Of a stretch of DNA of 64,000 nucleotides, positions 50,501 to 62,400 are shown piece by piece. The position numbers and the translations under genes were made by a program. The DNA lies in assembly GCF_019399895.1 (NCBI RefSeq), contig NC_091874.1, positions 560,501 to 624,500 of the forward strand, in the 5' to 3' direction. Under the pieces are notes generated by a model. It was given only the letters and a program-made list of their open reading frames with translations, did not search any database and was not told the DNA's origin. Positions within the stretch are counted from its first letter, which is position 1. The number at the start of each line of letters is the position of its first letter. The DNA is from Cardiocondyla obscurior. Lineage: Eukaryota; Arthropoda; Insecta; Hymenoptera; Formicidae.

Positions 50501-53500
50501 CTCTGAGAGACGTCGATTAAACCGATTACCATCGGATAGTCGGGGACGGGCTCAGGGTGCGTCCACCGGTTTGCTGGCTTATCACGAGACGTGATGTCAC
50601 GTTACCTGGTGGTCGCCGACAGGTGTTCGGGTTCGCATGACCAGGTCCGATCGCGTCCTGGGACTAAGCGCGGAAGCGTTATCGGCAGAAATCCAGTCAC
50701 ATAATGATAACGAGTACATCCGGAGCGAGCGGGCGGCGCAAAAATGCGCTTGCAACATTAATATTCTCGATCGACCTTTCTCCGCGTTAAAAGACTTAGC
50801 AAAAGTAAAAACAGAAAGTAAAGAAAAAAAAAATGCATACGCTCTTAAGTTTGATCTCGGCGAAGAACATTTAATCAACTGTTTGAGAAAAAGAAAAATC
50901 TTGAAGAAAAAGAGAATCTCTCTGAGAAAAAGATTTAATAAAAAATAAACGAATGAATAAATTAAAGTCGGATAAATCGCGTGGTGCAGAACGATTTTTG
51001 CGTACGAGTGGAAGCGACGCGGTGTTACTTGAACGTGCGTTTCATTTCTTTCGCGGCGCAACAACCAAACTCACACGAGAGGGACACACGATTGTTTCGA
51101 AGGCGCCTATAATTGCGAAGCCGTGGGATCGCGACCATGTGGCCACGGTCCCTTGTTGCCTCGCCCTTTTCCTCCCGTGTCCAGCCGAAACTCGCTCCCT
51201 TCCGCAGTAAATTAGATATTACGATACTAAATGACGTTATTTAACCCGCCTCGTGCGCGTGCCCCATAGAGTTGAATTTACATAGGTTTACGACATTATT
51301 GCGCGAACGATGCGCAGCTGACTGTCAATCTGTCCGCAACTATAAAACGGAGGATACGACTCGACGGAGTTACTCGCGATTATATCGAGAATAACAAACG
51401 GTAGAAAAAATTAAGTTACTTTGCGACAAAAATATGTAGCGGACGATACTATTAAAAATTTTAAACAGCTATTAGTATAACCGAGAAAAAAAAGAAAAAT
51501 TTTTTTAATCATACTTTGCTCGGTACCATGAGTTTCCCCTTAACTACGAGGCTAAAAGGCATTCGAAAGAAAACTGGAAAGACATTTCCTATACATCTTT
51601 GAGACGTTTCTCGAGTTTGATTATCTACAGATTATACATAGAATGTCTGCACGGCGCAATCGAGCGATGCGGCACGGGGCATATGGAATTATTGCGAAGG
51701 TCAAAGGACGCGGAATATGATCGCGGGGCAAAAGTAATCGATCTCTTGACTGTTAATCGCGGGCTAGAGGATAATTACAGGACGAGCAAACTGCAACATT
51801 AATGAGAACAAGGGGAACGAAGGGGGGAGAGTAAGGAGATCGTACGGGGGAGGGTCGGACGCGATCTAGCACGCGCCGCCAGCTAATTTACTTCATAATA
51901 ATTACCGGCAGCGCATTAAACATTCGTACGTAGGTAACGTGAAAGTGTCAGGTGCTGACTGTCCCAGAGGCAACATTAGAAGGCAACGTAGACACGTACG
52001 AGAGCGGCGAAGGCGGTTCTATCGCGGGGCGTGTACGTATAACGTATGTATAATGCGGCTCTCCGCCTTCGTATGTGTAAGATTCGCACCTGCATCGCCA
52101 CCCGAGGTCTCCCAGAAGGACGAGGGAAGAAGATCGTAATTTCTCTGAAAATAGACCGGCCGAAGAATCGCGTTAACTCAGCCCGCGCGAAAGTTTCCTG
52201 AATTTCCGCATCGATCGGATCAAACTTGCTGCGAGATCCAACTTCGCTGCGCGATCTTTCTCGTGATTTTTCGTCATATTTTTGCGAACCCGAATTACCA
52301 CAATTTCGAACAATTTGCATAAGGGAAAAGATTCTTTTCCATTACTTTATTTACGCGGTCGTGCTTCTTCTAATAAATTGCAATAATAATTTTTAAAACC
52401 TGAAGCTTATACATGCGCATATCGTCGCTTAACGCGTGCAGTAATCTTTTTCTTTCGTTTTTTCTTTATTTCTGTTTTTGTTTCGTTTGCTGCCCATTCG
52501 TTTTCTACCTTCTTAAAAAATTTTCACTTAGAACTATGATAAATGCATTTCTCTCCTCTCTCTCTTTTTCTCTCCTGTTTTTTTTTTTTTTTACATTAAA
52601 TGCCAAGTGTGTGTGTGTGTACACGATGAGAAATAAATGACAAATGATTTTCAAAATTATGCATGTCATAAGAATTACAGATCGAGGCCGTGTAAGATGT
52701 GTATGTGCGATAAGTGTTAGTGATCAGTCATCGCGAGGCCGCGACATGTACCATCGAGCGATGAACTACACGAATCGTAGATAATATAGGCATAATGAAT
52801 GGAAGATCCGAATCTCTCCGGTTACCTGAAATTGCGGTACTGGTCGTTATTTTTTTTTGCGACGATGAATATTTTATATTACGTTGTAGCATACTTTTAT
52901 TGTGGGTTAAAATTGTAGCCTGGAATCAAGATTTCTTTACGTTTAATATAATTTACTAAAAATAATGAAATATATTTCTTTGAAACTAAACAGTCAAACA
53001 TATCTTTTTAAAAACTTGCGTTGATTCAATTTAGTTTGATACTGGGATTGGAAATAGTACATTGCTCGTTAAAATACATCCGACAATGAGTTTAAACGCT
53101 CAGAAGATGGGTCGATCGCCTCATAAAAAATCAATTATAGTATTTTATCTTACCGTTAGATGAACTTTGATTGCAAGAAACCACTGCCGTGTAGCGATGT
53201 TATGTGTCTGACAACGTACGTACCTGCATATGTAACTGATTATTCCAAGAAAAGAAAACGCTCTTTCGCTTCGTTTTTCCTAATACATAAACTAATTTGC
53301 AATACAATTGCGATTTATGTTAATGTAGCTTTGTTTAAAATTAATATTCGACGAAGTCAGAGCCACAGTTTTATTAATTGCAGACTCGGCGGGTTCTCCG
53401 ATCAATGCCTTCGCAACACTTCTGAAAGTAATGACGTGACAACGAAAAAAACGTCACGCATTAATATCCATTAGTATTGAAGAGCACAAACATTATATAG

Positions 53501-54578
53501 AACTTGCGGGATATCTACGCACGTCCTTTAGCACATCGTGTTCACATGACCTATTATAAGTCGCAGATTACAGATTGGCCTCATGATACAATAATGAAAC
53601 AACGATGGAGGAGAAAGAGAAAGAGAGCGGTTAACAACCCACGATTGGTCGAACATATCCGCGCCCGTATTGCTCCTTGACCAACGAACAACGGTTGTTT
53701 CGACGGTAGGAACGAATCACCTGACGGCACGAAAATGCGCATGCACTAGGAGGCGGGATTGTTCGATTCGGGTGACCGGGCGATGCTGCAACACGTGACG
53801 TGACGTGACGCGATATCGCACTTGATGAAGCGGACATCTAATAGTCGAGGTAAACTGCTGTTTTGACCGCCGCGGAGTTCGCTGCGAGAGATCAAGACTT
53901 TTTTTAACAAGTGTCGAATGTTCGAATAATCGTGACCATCCTTTTGTTACATTATTTTGATCGAAGCGCGACGAGTGTACGTTGGTTGCAAAAAAAAATA
54001 TATATATACAAATAAAAATAAGTAAAACATCGAATTTCAAATCTTGACAATGGGGCTATGTGTGCGGAAAAGGAATATAAATAGTGAAAAAAAGAATCAG
54101 ATTGTATAATACGAGTCGTCACTGAAGAAATGTTGCGTTATGAGTTTATCAAAGATTTATAAAATGTCAAGTTTTAAATTCAATATTTATTTCGACTTTA
54201 ATATGCTCGTATTAAAAATTTGTATACTTAAAAATAGGTATTATAATTAAATAGTGACATATACATATAAAGCGTAAAATAAAGTATACGTCGCCGAGAA
54301 GAGATTTCCTCATCGTAAAGTTATGATTCGTCGAACGGAACGATATCATTTTCGATTTCGCGAAGAATGTAATTGTCGTCGCCGACCGTGGCTCAAATTA
54401 TACCTGGAGCGTTTTCCAAGATTTCGTTAATTTTGAAAAGACCATTTCTAACTTCTGTGTCTCCTATCTATATTATGATATCTGCATTTATGTCATCATT
54501 AAGAAGTTACCGTTCAAAGATTGAGAAGATGCGTAAAATACATCTCGACTTCGCGCGTTAAGAGATACTCTTCGAGAA
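47507..54578. other. Seven-kilobase spacer upstream of the bZIP gene
   Basis: Mixed composition with several GC-rich stretches (48650-49050, 49700-50600, 51000-51250, 51600-52300). No exon could be supported with both splice signals and frame. One ATG frame at 48680 ends at a good donor (AGCACAG|GTGAGT) but in the wrong phase for the bZIP exon. A TATAAATA motif lies near 54075. The region probably contains regulatory DNA and alternative first exons of the bZIP gene, by inference. Confidence 0.35.
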
Positions 54579-56738
54579 ATGAGTTCGCATTCCCATACGA
54601 GGACATTGTGTACCGGAAACGCAGTCTCTGGCGCGTTCTCGGCGCTGCATCTTTTACGGAGTTACAGCCTTTTCGCTCCAAACTCAGGTGTGTAAGTCAC
54701 ATTAATTTTATTCGTATTTCACACTTGTGCGTTAATATTTCATTCGAGTTACACATATACAGGTATTTCAGACACGTCGTCGCGGTATTCTTTGCTCGTT
54801 ATTTTATTAGTCATGCATAAGTAGGCAAGTTGACCGATAGCTTGTTTGATCTATAATATTTTTCAATCATCTTTCGATTCCTCCAGTAGCCGTGATCGTC
54901 TAGAGGTTAGGACCCTACGTTGTGGCCGTAGTAACCCAGGTTCGAATCCTGGTCACGGCAATGTTAAAAACATTGTCACGGTGGAGGTTTTTTTTTATAC
55001 AAATTTTGCTTCTCGCACTCGTTAATTGATACCTGTATTCGTTACCTGACGTAAAGCGATATATGTATATTAAAAAAAAAGGGAGCATATTGAAAAAGAT
55101 ACCAAGAAATAAATCGTTGCTCGTTAAGTCAATTTGGTTTTTGCGAGCGTGCAATTCTCGTTACAAACGTTCGTCTTTATTCACGGCATCGCAATTACAT
55201 CGGGGTTTCCTTTTCTAAAACTGTAACTGGCGTTCGAGCAGTTAACATTCGAACAAATTTTACGACTCGACCTAACAGTTGCGGAGCAATTCGCGCGGAC
55301 GCTATCGCTTTGCACGGTTTTGCATGAATCACAATGCACTAGTTATATTATCATCACGACATTTCAGACTCCGATATTTCATCGTCAGTAACATGCACGT
55401 AGCCGCGCGTCGGGTAAAAGTTTCAACTTTGCCCCAACAAAGTATCCGAGTGTCAAATAAATCTTGCATCGATCAAGCGAGCGAACAAATTGCGTTTCAC
55501 ATGCGACTAATTAATCGCGAAGAAGGGAAAGAAGCGAGCATTTATCACGGCATAACGCTTACGTAAAAACTGATTTGTGTGAGAAGTTAAAGATATTAAA
55601 TGAATATTAATAAAACGTTACGTTATCAGGACGAAGATGTGTATGATATTTTTTTCTTCTCATACACATGCTATAGTAAAATTATTTTGACTTAAAATAT
55701 TACTTTTATTTTTCAACCTATAGTTTATGACGTTTATGGTATGTGATTTAAATAAATGGTAAAAAAATAATAGAACTTACCCCTGGTGGGACTCGAACCC
55801 ACAATCCCCGGTTTAGGAGACCGATGCCTTATCCATTAGGCCACAGGGGCGGTCGAAGGAATTGCCTGTAAATTATATAAACCATTCTGTTTAGTGTCAT
55901 CTATGATTTACATTTATAAATTTATAATATCAAACGACTAAAGCACAATTGATAAAATGTGTATAACTTGTTTGATTTCAATTAATAAAATTACTATTTT
56001 TATTAGTAGATCTGTGCAGATATGAAGCATATCCGTCTCGAGATTATAGCTTCGTTGAGCCAGATATTTTACCCAATTCCATATCGGCGGATTCCTCATC
56101 CTCGCCGTTAACGTCCACTTCTTTGTCTGCGACGTTATCGCTCCCGGGAACTTTACTTCAACCGCCCTTTTTAGCAGCGATGCCTCCTCTGATGCAATCT
56201 CTCAGCGTGCCTCAATCGTTTCCAGCTTCTCCTACAGGTAAGCAACCCTTGACTTGTTTAACGCATTTACAATCAGTCAGCAAAATATTAACAAGCTATG
56301 CCAACTTACGTTTTCGTCACAGAGACAAATGTCACTTGTTAATTGATCACACAAATTACACGTTTATTATTTTACGTATACGCTATCTAAATTTTTTATT
56401 TGTAACATATTATATTCCACTTCTGTTGGGTTTCCGACGGCATCAATTAATACAACGAATTCTATTAGAATATTGCCAATATTTTGTCAATATAATATAC
56501 AGTACGTAAATTGCAGAATTAATATGTTGTGTTAAAATTTGTTATTTAGGTATATTTAATATTATTACAAATTTATTAATATAAAAGGGTTTTATACTTA
56601 TTTATTTAATAATAACTCGGAAACAACTGCCTCGGTAGCGCAGTAGGCAGCGCGTAAGTCTCATAATCTTAAGGTCGTGAGTTCGATCCTCACCCGGGGC
56701 AATTTTTTTATCTTTATGTCTATGTCCTTAATTAATAT

Positions 56739-56794
<56 letters not shown>

Positions 56795-57295
56795 TTATAC
56801 GTGTATGAAATAGGTACTATGAACCATCACTTCGTCACTGCAAATGGAATAACTCCTCTCCACAGAAGACCTAGAAGCGAAAAGAAACCAATCCCGGATG
56901 ATCAGAAGGATGAAAAGTATTACGAGAGACGTAAAAGAAATAACCAAGCGGCGAAGAAATCGCGCGACGCCCGCAAGATCAGAGAGGATCACGTAAGAGT
57001 ACACAGATCCATGTTGGAAACGCGACTTTGATCAAACTATCATTAATTTAATTTTATTTCTTTAATCATTAATTATATTTATTTCTTTTCACAGATCGCG
57101 TTAAGAGCGACAATGCTGGAGCACGAGAATGCGATTCTCAAGGCACAGATAGTAACTCTTCGGGAGGAAGCACAATCGTTGCGGCACATGTTACTCAAGC
57201 AGCATGCCCCGGCAATACAATCGATCGAACGATCACTCTCGATGACGCCAGTTACGCTGTCCCCTCCACACACAACCGCGAGTCTAGATTGTTAA
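54579..57295 (+). CDS. PAR/CES-2-type bZIP transcription factor
   Basis: Nuclear leucine-zipper transcription factor related to Pdp1, HLF/TEF, CES-2 and Giant. Exons are 54579-54691, 56020-56237, 56814-56992 and 57095-57295 (236 residues). The last three are firm. The first is chosen because it starts with ATG, ends at a GTAAGT donor and alone among the candidates seen supplies the required phase. The middle is Ser/Pro/Leu-rich (PPFLAAMPPLMQSLSVPQSF). The extended basic region reads RSEKKPIPDDQKDEKYYERR then KRNNQAAKKSRDARKIRED, with the N-x-x-A-A-x-x-S-R signature. The zipper has leucines at four successive heptads (MLEHENAIL, TLREEAQSL, RHMLL). Three tRNA genes lie in its introns and a foldback element lies 73 bases after the stop. 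Other first exons upstream are likely in this family. Confidence 0.82.
54889..54960 (+). tRNA. tRNA-His (GTG)
   Basis: A complete cloverleaf of 72 nt. The acceptor stem GCCGTGA pairs with TCACGGC and the discriminator is A. The anticodon loop TTGTGGC carries GTG on the stem CTACG/CGTAG. The B box is GGTTCGAATCC. A run of nine T at 54988-54996 can terminate RNA polymerase III. It lies in the first intron of the bZIP gene, same strand. No CCA is encoded, as expected. Confidence 0.96.
55778..55850 (-). tRNA. tRNA-Arg (CCT)
   Basis: A complete 73-nt cloverleaf on the minus strand. The acceptor stem GCCCCTG pairs with CAGGGGT (one G-T pair). The anticodon loop CTCCTAA carries CCT. The T arm is GTGGGTTCGAGTCCCAC. 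Seven T at 55767-55761 (minus-strand reading) follow as terminator. It lies in the bZIP gene's first intron, opposite to its transcription. Confidence 0.96.
56629..56701 (+). tRNA. tRNA-Met (CAT), elongator type
   Basis: A complete 73-nt cloverleaf. The acceptor stem GCCTCGG pairs with CCGGGGC and the discriminator is A. The anticodon loop CTCATAA carries CAT. The stem TAAG/CTTA keeps pairing. The D arm AGCGCAGTAGGCAGCGC and T arm GTGAGTTCGATCCTCAC are typical of elongator tRNA-Met. Seven T follow from 56703. It lies in the bZIP intron between exons 56237 and 56814, same strand. Confidence 0.96.
56744..56791. repeat. (TA)n microsatellite
   Basis: About 24 TA dinucleotides between the tRNA-Met gene and the next bZIP exon. 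Confidence 0.95.
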
Positions 57296-57368
57296 TTCCT
57301 GAAAATTCCCTTGTGAAAGTTTAGAATCCTTGCTCAGCGCGGGAAATTGCTGTAGTAAAACTGGTAAG

Positions 57369-57858
57369 CAGAGAGCATAACTCGGAATCGCGGCTTCCAC
57401 GCGTACAGATACAGAGGCTCGTCTGTGTGAAGCCAGCGTTTCGGCTGCCGTCGGATGGAAGAAAAGTATAGAGTTATACACTGTCTGTCGCCGGCAGTTA
57501 TCGCAGATCCGCGAAGACTTCTCTCGCTCCGAATATTTTTTTTTATTTTTTTTTAATTAAATTAATTATTTTTTTTATTAAAAATTTTTAAGTAGTACGA
57601 AGTCAGAGTTACCGAATTGTGTATGGTCAGACATTTTCAAGGTATAAGTAGTACGACTCAACGACAAAGTCAGACATTATTAAATTATCAAATATTCGGA
57701 GCGAGAGAAGTCTTCGCGGATCTGCGATAACTGCCGGCGACAGACAGTGTACAGCTCTATACTTTTCTTCCATCCGACGGCAGCCGAAACGCTGGCTTCA
57801 CACAGACGAGCCTCTGTATCGGACGCGTGGAAGCCGCGATTCCGAGTTGTGCTCTCTG
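57369..57858. mobile_element. Foldback MITE copy 2 (hAT-like), longer form
   Basis: A 490-bp element with inverted arms of about 170 bp (57369-57538 and 57690-57858) that are nearly identical, around an AT-rich centre of about 150 bp. The ends are CAGAGAGC...GCTCTCTG, the same as the element at 15288-15496, and the outer 95 bp of the arms match that copy. The flanks are CTGGTAAG (57361-57368) and CTGGTGAG (57859-57866), an 8-bp target duplication with one mismatch. No protein is encoded. It lies 73 bases downstream of the bZIP stop codon, probably inside its 3' UTR. Confidence 0.9.
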
Positions 57859-57866
57859 CTGGTGAG

Positions 57867-59428
57867 TAGTTAATCGTAAATCACAGTTTGGCAATGGAGA
57901 TTTTATAACGTATTTTGTTAATAAGTTTTTAATTTGTTCGTATTACCTTACACTCAAATTTGTATTTAATTATCTCAAACTCTGGAGACTGTATCATTAA
58001 ATTGTCCAAGAAATATTGTATTTTACAAGTTGCAATAACACTCTAACGTATTAAAAATTTTTTCTTTATTAAATGATTTAATAATATTCATTACTTTGTA
58101 TGTTATAACGTTGGAAACACGGATACGTTTTTAAATGTAAAGAAACGTAAAAAGAAAAACCCAATATTTTTTTATACCTAAAAGAACAAAACTTGTGTTA
58201 ATATTTTAGGAATTATAGGGAAATAAGAAATGATTTCTAAATTTTTAGATTTTTTTTTATCTAAAGATTTAGATAAAGGATATTTATGGTGCATATGCAC
58301 TTTTGTAACACTTCCTCTGAATATGTAATATAATTACAAATAATATAATTCACAAATTTATCCTAATTAAAATTTCTTTTGCAATAAATATCTTTTTCAA
58401 TTCTTCAAATAGAAATTACCGACGTAATGAACAAGACATATAATGCTGTGTACTTACATTAGTGTGCTACATAGCACATTAATATAGTATATACTATAAG
58501 TGTATTGCGTATTTATGTGTGCACATACGCATATGTATACACACACCCGCGCGTATATTCTTTATCAAGTTTTTTGTCGCATGAGGATAAAGTTATGTAC
58601 ATTGAAAAGAATAGTAAACTATCGTTCCACACACTGTCTTGTTTACCGTATAAAAAGTATTTTAATTACAATACAATAAGAAACAATGCGACGTACATTT
58701 TGTATATGTACCTTCCCAGTGCGCGTTCTATATGCTAATATAGACTACTTATACGAGTACAGATTATTTCTATAAGGAAAATGTAGATACAGAAACACAT
58801 TAAGGTAATACATATGTTCTAAGTAGATAAAAATTACTACTTTTATCGAAGGAAAAAATAATAAAAAGAACAATGTGTACGTCCATCGTCCGTCATTCAC
58901 GTATGTGTATCTGCGTCGAGTGGTGCAAGTTCTCCGATCCTCGTCGGTATAAGATCTTGCAAAGCTACAAGCGCAGCACATATCTCGTAACAATTTTTTA
59001 AACTGATGTTATTGCATTAACTTTACAATCATATCTTATCTCTAAAATATCTGACGAGATCAAATTTTTACAAATGCGGTTAACCTCATCCAGGAGGAAA
59101 GTTTAAAGCGACGTTTCATGTTTTACATATCACGATATACATATATAATAACACCATCGTACAATGATCGTCCCGCCGTCAGAATTTTCACCTCTGTTTC
59201 ATTTCTCTAAAACGTTAAACATTTAAGTATTCATCTACGAAGGCATTACATACATACTTGTCTTTCTATAAAAACCTGAAACCGATAACGATGACGATGT
59301 CAAATATATACGAATCGTTCGCAGTACGATCGCGTTTTAAATTGCGCATTTGTATCACCGAAAATGGCAGTAATCGCGTGTCAAAGCACGTGGATGGTTG
59401 TACGTGATTATGGAGATTGTTATACAAG
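57867..59428. other. Convergent 3' region of the bZIP and FAM193 genes
   Basis: AT-rich, with polyadenylation-like signals on both strands. No exon or RNA gene is supported. Confidence 0.5.
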
Positions 59429-62400
59429 TCAGTTAGCCGCTATTGCAGCGGCCGTCGCCGCCGCACCCGACGACGAAGCCGTCGACGAAGATGACGACGA
59501 CGTTGATGAAGACGACGACGACGAGGATGACTTCTTCTTCAGTACGATATCCTTGATATTGAGATTGACTTTTTCCTTGTGCAGTGGTGGCACCGACTGC
59601 AGGCAGAATCGCTTAAAGGCCTCCAGCTCGCGCTCATCGTCGTCCATCTCCTCGTCGTTCTCGAGGTCTATATCTTTAGGCGTGAATACCTCTGTAAAAG
59701 ACACGTTCTGCGATAGATTGCAAACGAAGTGGAAAAGTTTTCGTCCAAAAGCGCTCCATTTACGTTATTCTAGCACTCGTGTTAAACCTCGGTGTTTATT
59801 GTCGCCAGCAACATATACTGTTTATTTTCTCACAGCAATTTATTATGAATAAAGAAAAAATTACAGAAACAAATTCTTAAAAGCGTCTTTTTCTCTTTTC
59901 CGTCGTTTTCTACTTGAGATATGCTTTCAAGACTCGATCTTAAAAATCTCTTTATCTAGACAATGTAATATTCTAACACAGGGCAGGGTTCTCTTTTTAC
60001 TGGCACAGAAAGAAAAAAAAATTATCCTTGATGCGATAAACCTATATAAGCATCTAAGACATACGTGCAGCTATAGAAACAAACGAACGGGACCTAGCCA
60101 CAGCAAGCATGGAGGTTAGAATACCGAGAGGGAGCGTAAACTGTATTTCGGGCGAGGTATTCTTACCTCCATGGTAACAAGCGTGAGAAACAACCAGGGG
60201 AAGATACGTGCCTTTATAACGTATTCGTGTAATTTAACGCGTGTTAAAGAAAACCAACAAAATGAAAGAAGCAAATTTACATGTTAAAGTTTGATTATTG
60301 TTGTTTCTCACCAACGAGGTCCAAGTCATCTCCGCATTGTCCCGTGCCGCTTCCGCGCTTCTTTTTTTTCTTGCTCTTTCCGCTGCCACTGCCGCAACTG
60401 GCTCCGCCGTTGATCGCTGTTATCGAGGTGACGCTCATTGTCGTCTCCTTCGTTGCGGCGCACATCGCCGATGTTTGCCGCGTATCTTCCATCCCCGTCG
60501 CTTCCGGCTTCACCTTCGTTAAAGTGACGCTAGTACCTTTGAGATTGATACCGTTCTCCGGTATCGGTTGGCCGTTTGTCATCTGACTGATTTGGATGTT
60601 GGCGAGCTCCGACAGAGAAGATGTGCAATCGGATTGCACGCTCAATCGACTACGCAATTCCGCCAGGCTCGACGATATGACGCCGTTTACGTGTTTCACA
60701 CTCAGCTGGCCACAGTCAGTCGCCGCTGCCGTTCTGCCCGCCGATGACAGATCGCCTTTGACTATGTAATCCGGCTTGGGCGGTGATGTTAAACCTGCGT
60801 TAATCGCCTGTTGCAAAGCCGGACTGCGGATCGTCACCATGCCGTTTTCCGAAACTTTAATGATCGCAGCCTGCTGCGTCGGCGGCACCTTCATCGGACC
60901 GAAAGACGGGTTCCTGATGGTCACCATGTTCGTCCCGGGATTGTGCAGTATCCTCGCCGGTTCGTCCATTACGTGATCGCTTACTAACGTATCGCTATTT
61001 GGCACTGGCGCGCTCGCTGTGTTACCCGAACTGGCTGAATTCTTATTTTTCTTTTTTTTCTTTTTACCGGTAGTGGGAGTTTGTAACTGAGAATCTATGC
61101 AGAGAAAATAATAAAAAAAGTTATGCGTGGATATTAATAAGAATAATATAAATCGAAAGAGAGAAGTATACTCTATTAAAAAAAAAAAAAAAAAAAAGTT
61201 TAGAATATAGTGATTACAATTGTATTAAAATTAATTCCTCAACATATGGCTATCTTTATCTTAAAAAGTAAGATAAATCTATACAAAAACTTTAACTTAC
61301 CTTTTTCATTTGCTTTCGGTAGCAGATCTTGTTTGAGCTTGCCCGTGTCCACCACTATGACATTTCCACCCGCCTGCGAACTCGCGTAGCTCGACTGCAC
61401 CCCAGCCATTGGTGCAGCGATGATGGTAGTTTGTTTGGGCGGATTCACCGGTTTTGGCAAAGGTGCCGTTTTGATTGGAAGCGGTTTGGGCGGCGCGTCG
61501 ACTTTTGTAATCGTGATGCCCGGTGGTAACTTAAGATTTTCGATGTTGATTTTGGAATTTGGCCCGATGTCTTTAAACTGGCTGCTAAGCGATGGCGAAC
61601 CAACTCGCTCGGAACACAGATTTTGGACCTCCGTGGGCGCACGTTCCTTACTCATAGCAGTTTGATTTGTTTTATTAACATTATTACTTTTTTGGGAATC
61701 GTTTTTACTCGCCGTGCTCCTATTACTCGCGTTATTATTATTTTTATTGCTTTTATTGGTATTCGATTGTGGATTTTTGTCTTGCTGCTGCTGCTGTTGC
61801 TTCTTTGCCTTCTTGCTAATAGTGGACTCATTTATGATCTGATTCTGCTGCTGCTTCTGCGACACTGGAGTTTGAGGAGGAGTGTTCGCTTTATTTTGCT
61901 TTTTGTTAGTCGCGTTTTGCTGGTTCTTATTCATTGTATTTTGTTGTTGCAACATGTTCTCTTTGTTCTCCGTATTTCTTTTATCTTTTTTAGATTTTGA
62001 ATTTTTACCCTCGTTAATACTCTGTTGCTGGACTTTTCTCTCATCCGTATGCTTACTATTTTTCGATTTCTCGTTATTTGCTTGTTCGAGCTTCTTCAAG
62101 TTTTTACCATTACTAGTTTTAATCTGAGTCTGTTGCTTGGAATTATTTGATTGGTTTGATTGTAACTTGTTTCCTTGTTGCTGCAAGGTATTATTGTTAT
62201 TAATCGTTTTGACTTTCTTTTTTTTCCCGTTGTTACTTTGATTTTGTTCTTGCTCCGATTTGTGAGATAGTTCTTTAGTCTGACCGTTCACTAACGTAAA
62301 AAGAACTTTATCTTCGGCCGGAGTTTGTCCTTTCAAAGTAATCGTAACCGTAGGTTCAGTGCTATTTGAATTAATTTCTCTCCTAATAGTAACTATTTGT

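Noticed and set aside
54521..54820. 99-codon frame overlapping the first bZIP exon
   Set aside because: Its frame gives an immediate stop when spliced to 56020; the ATG frame at 54579 fits.
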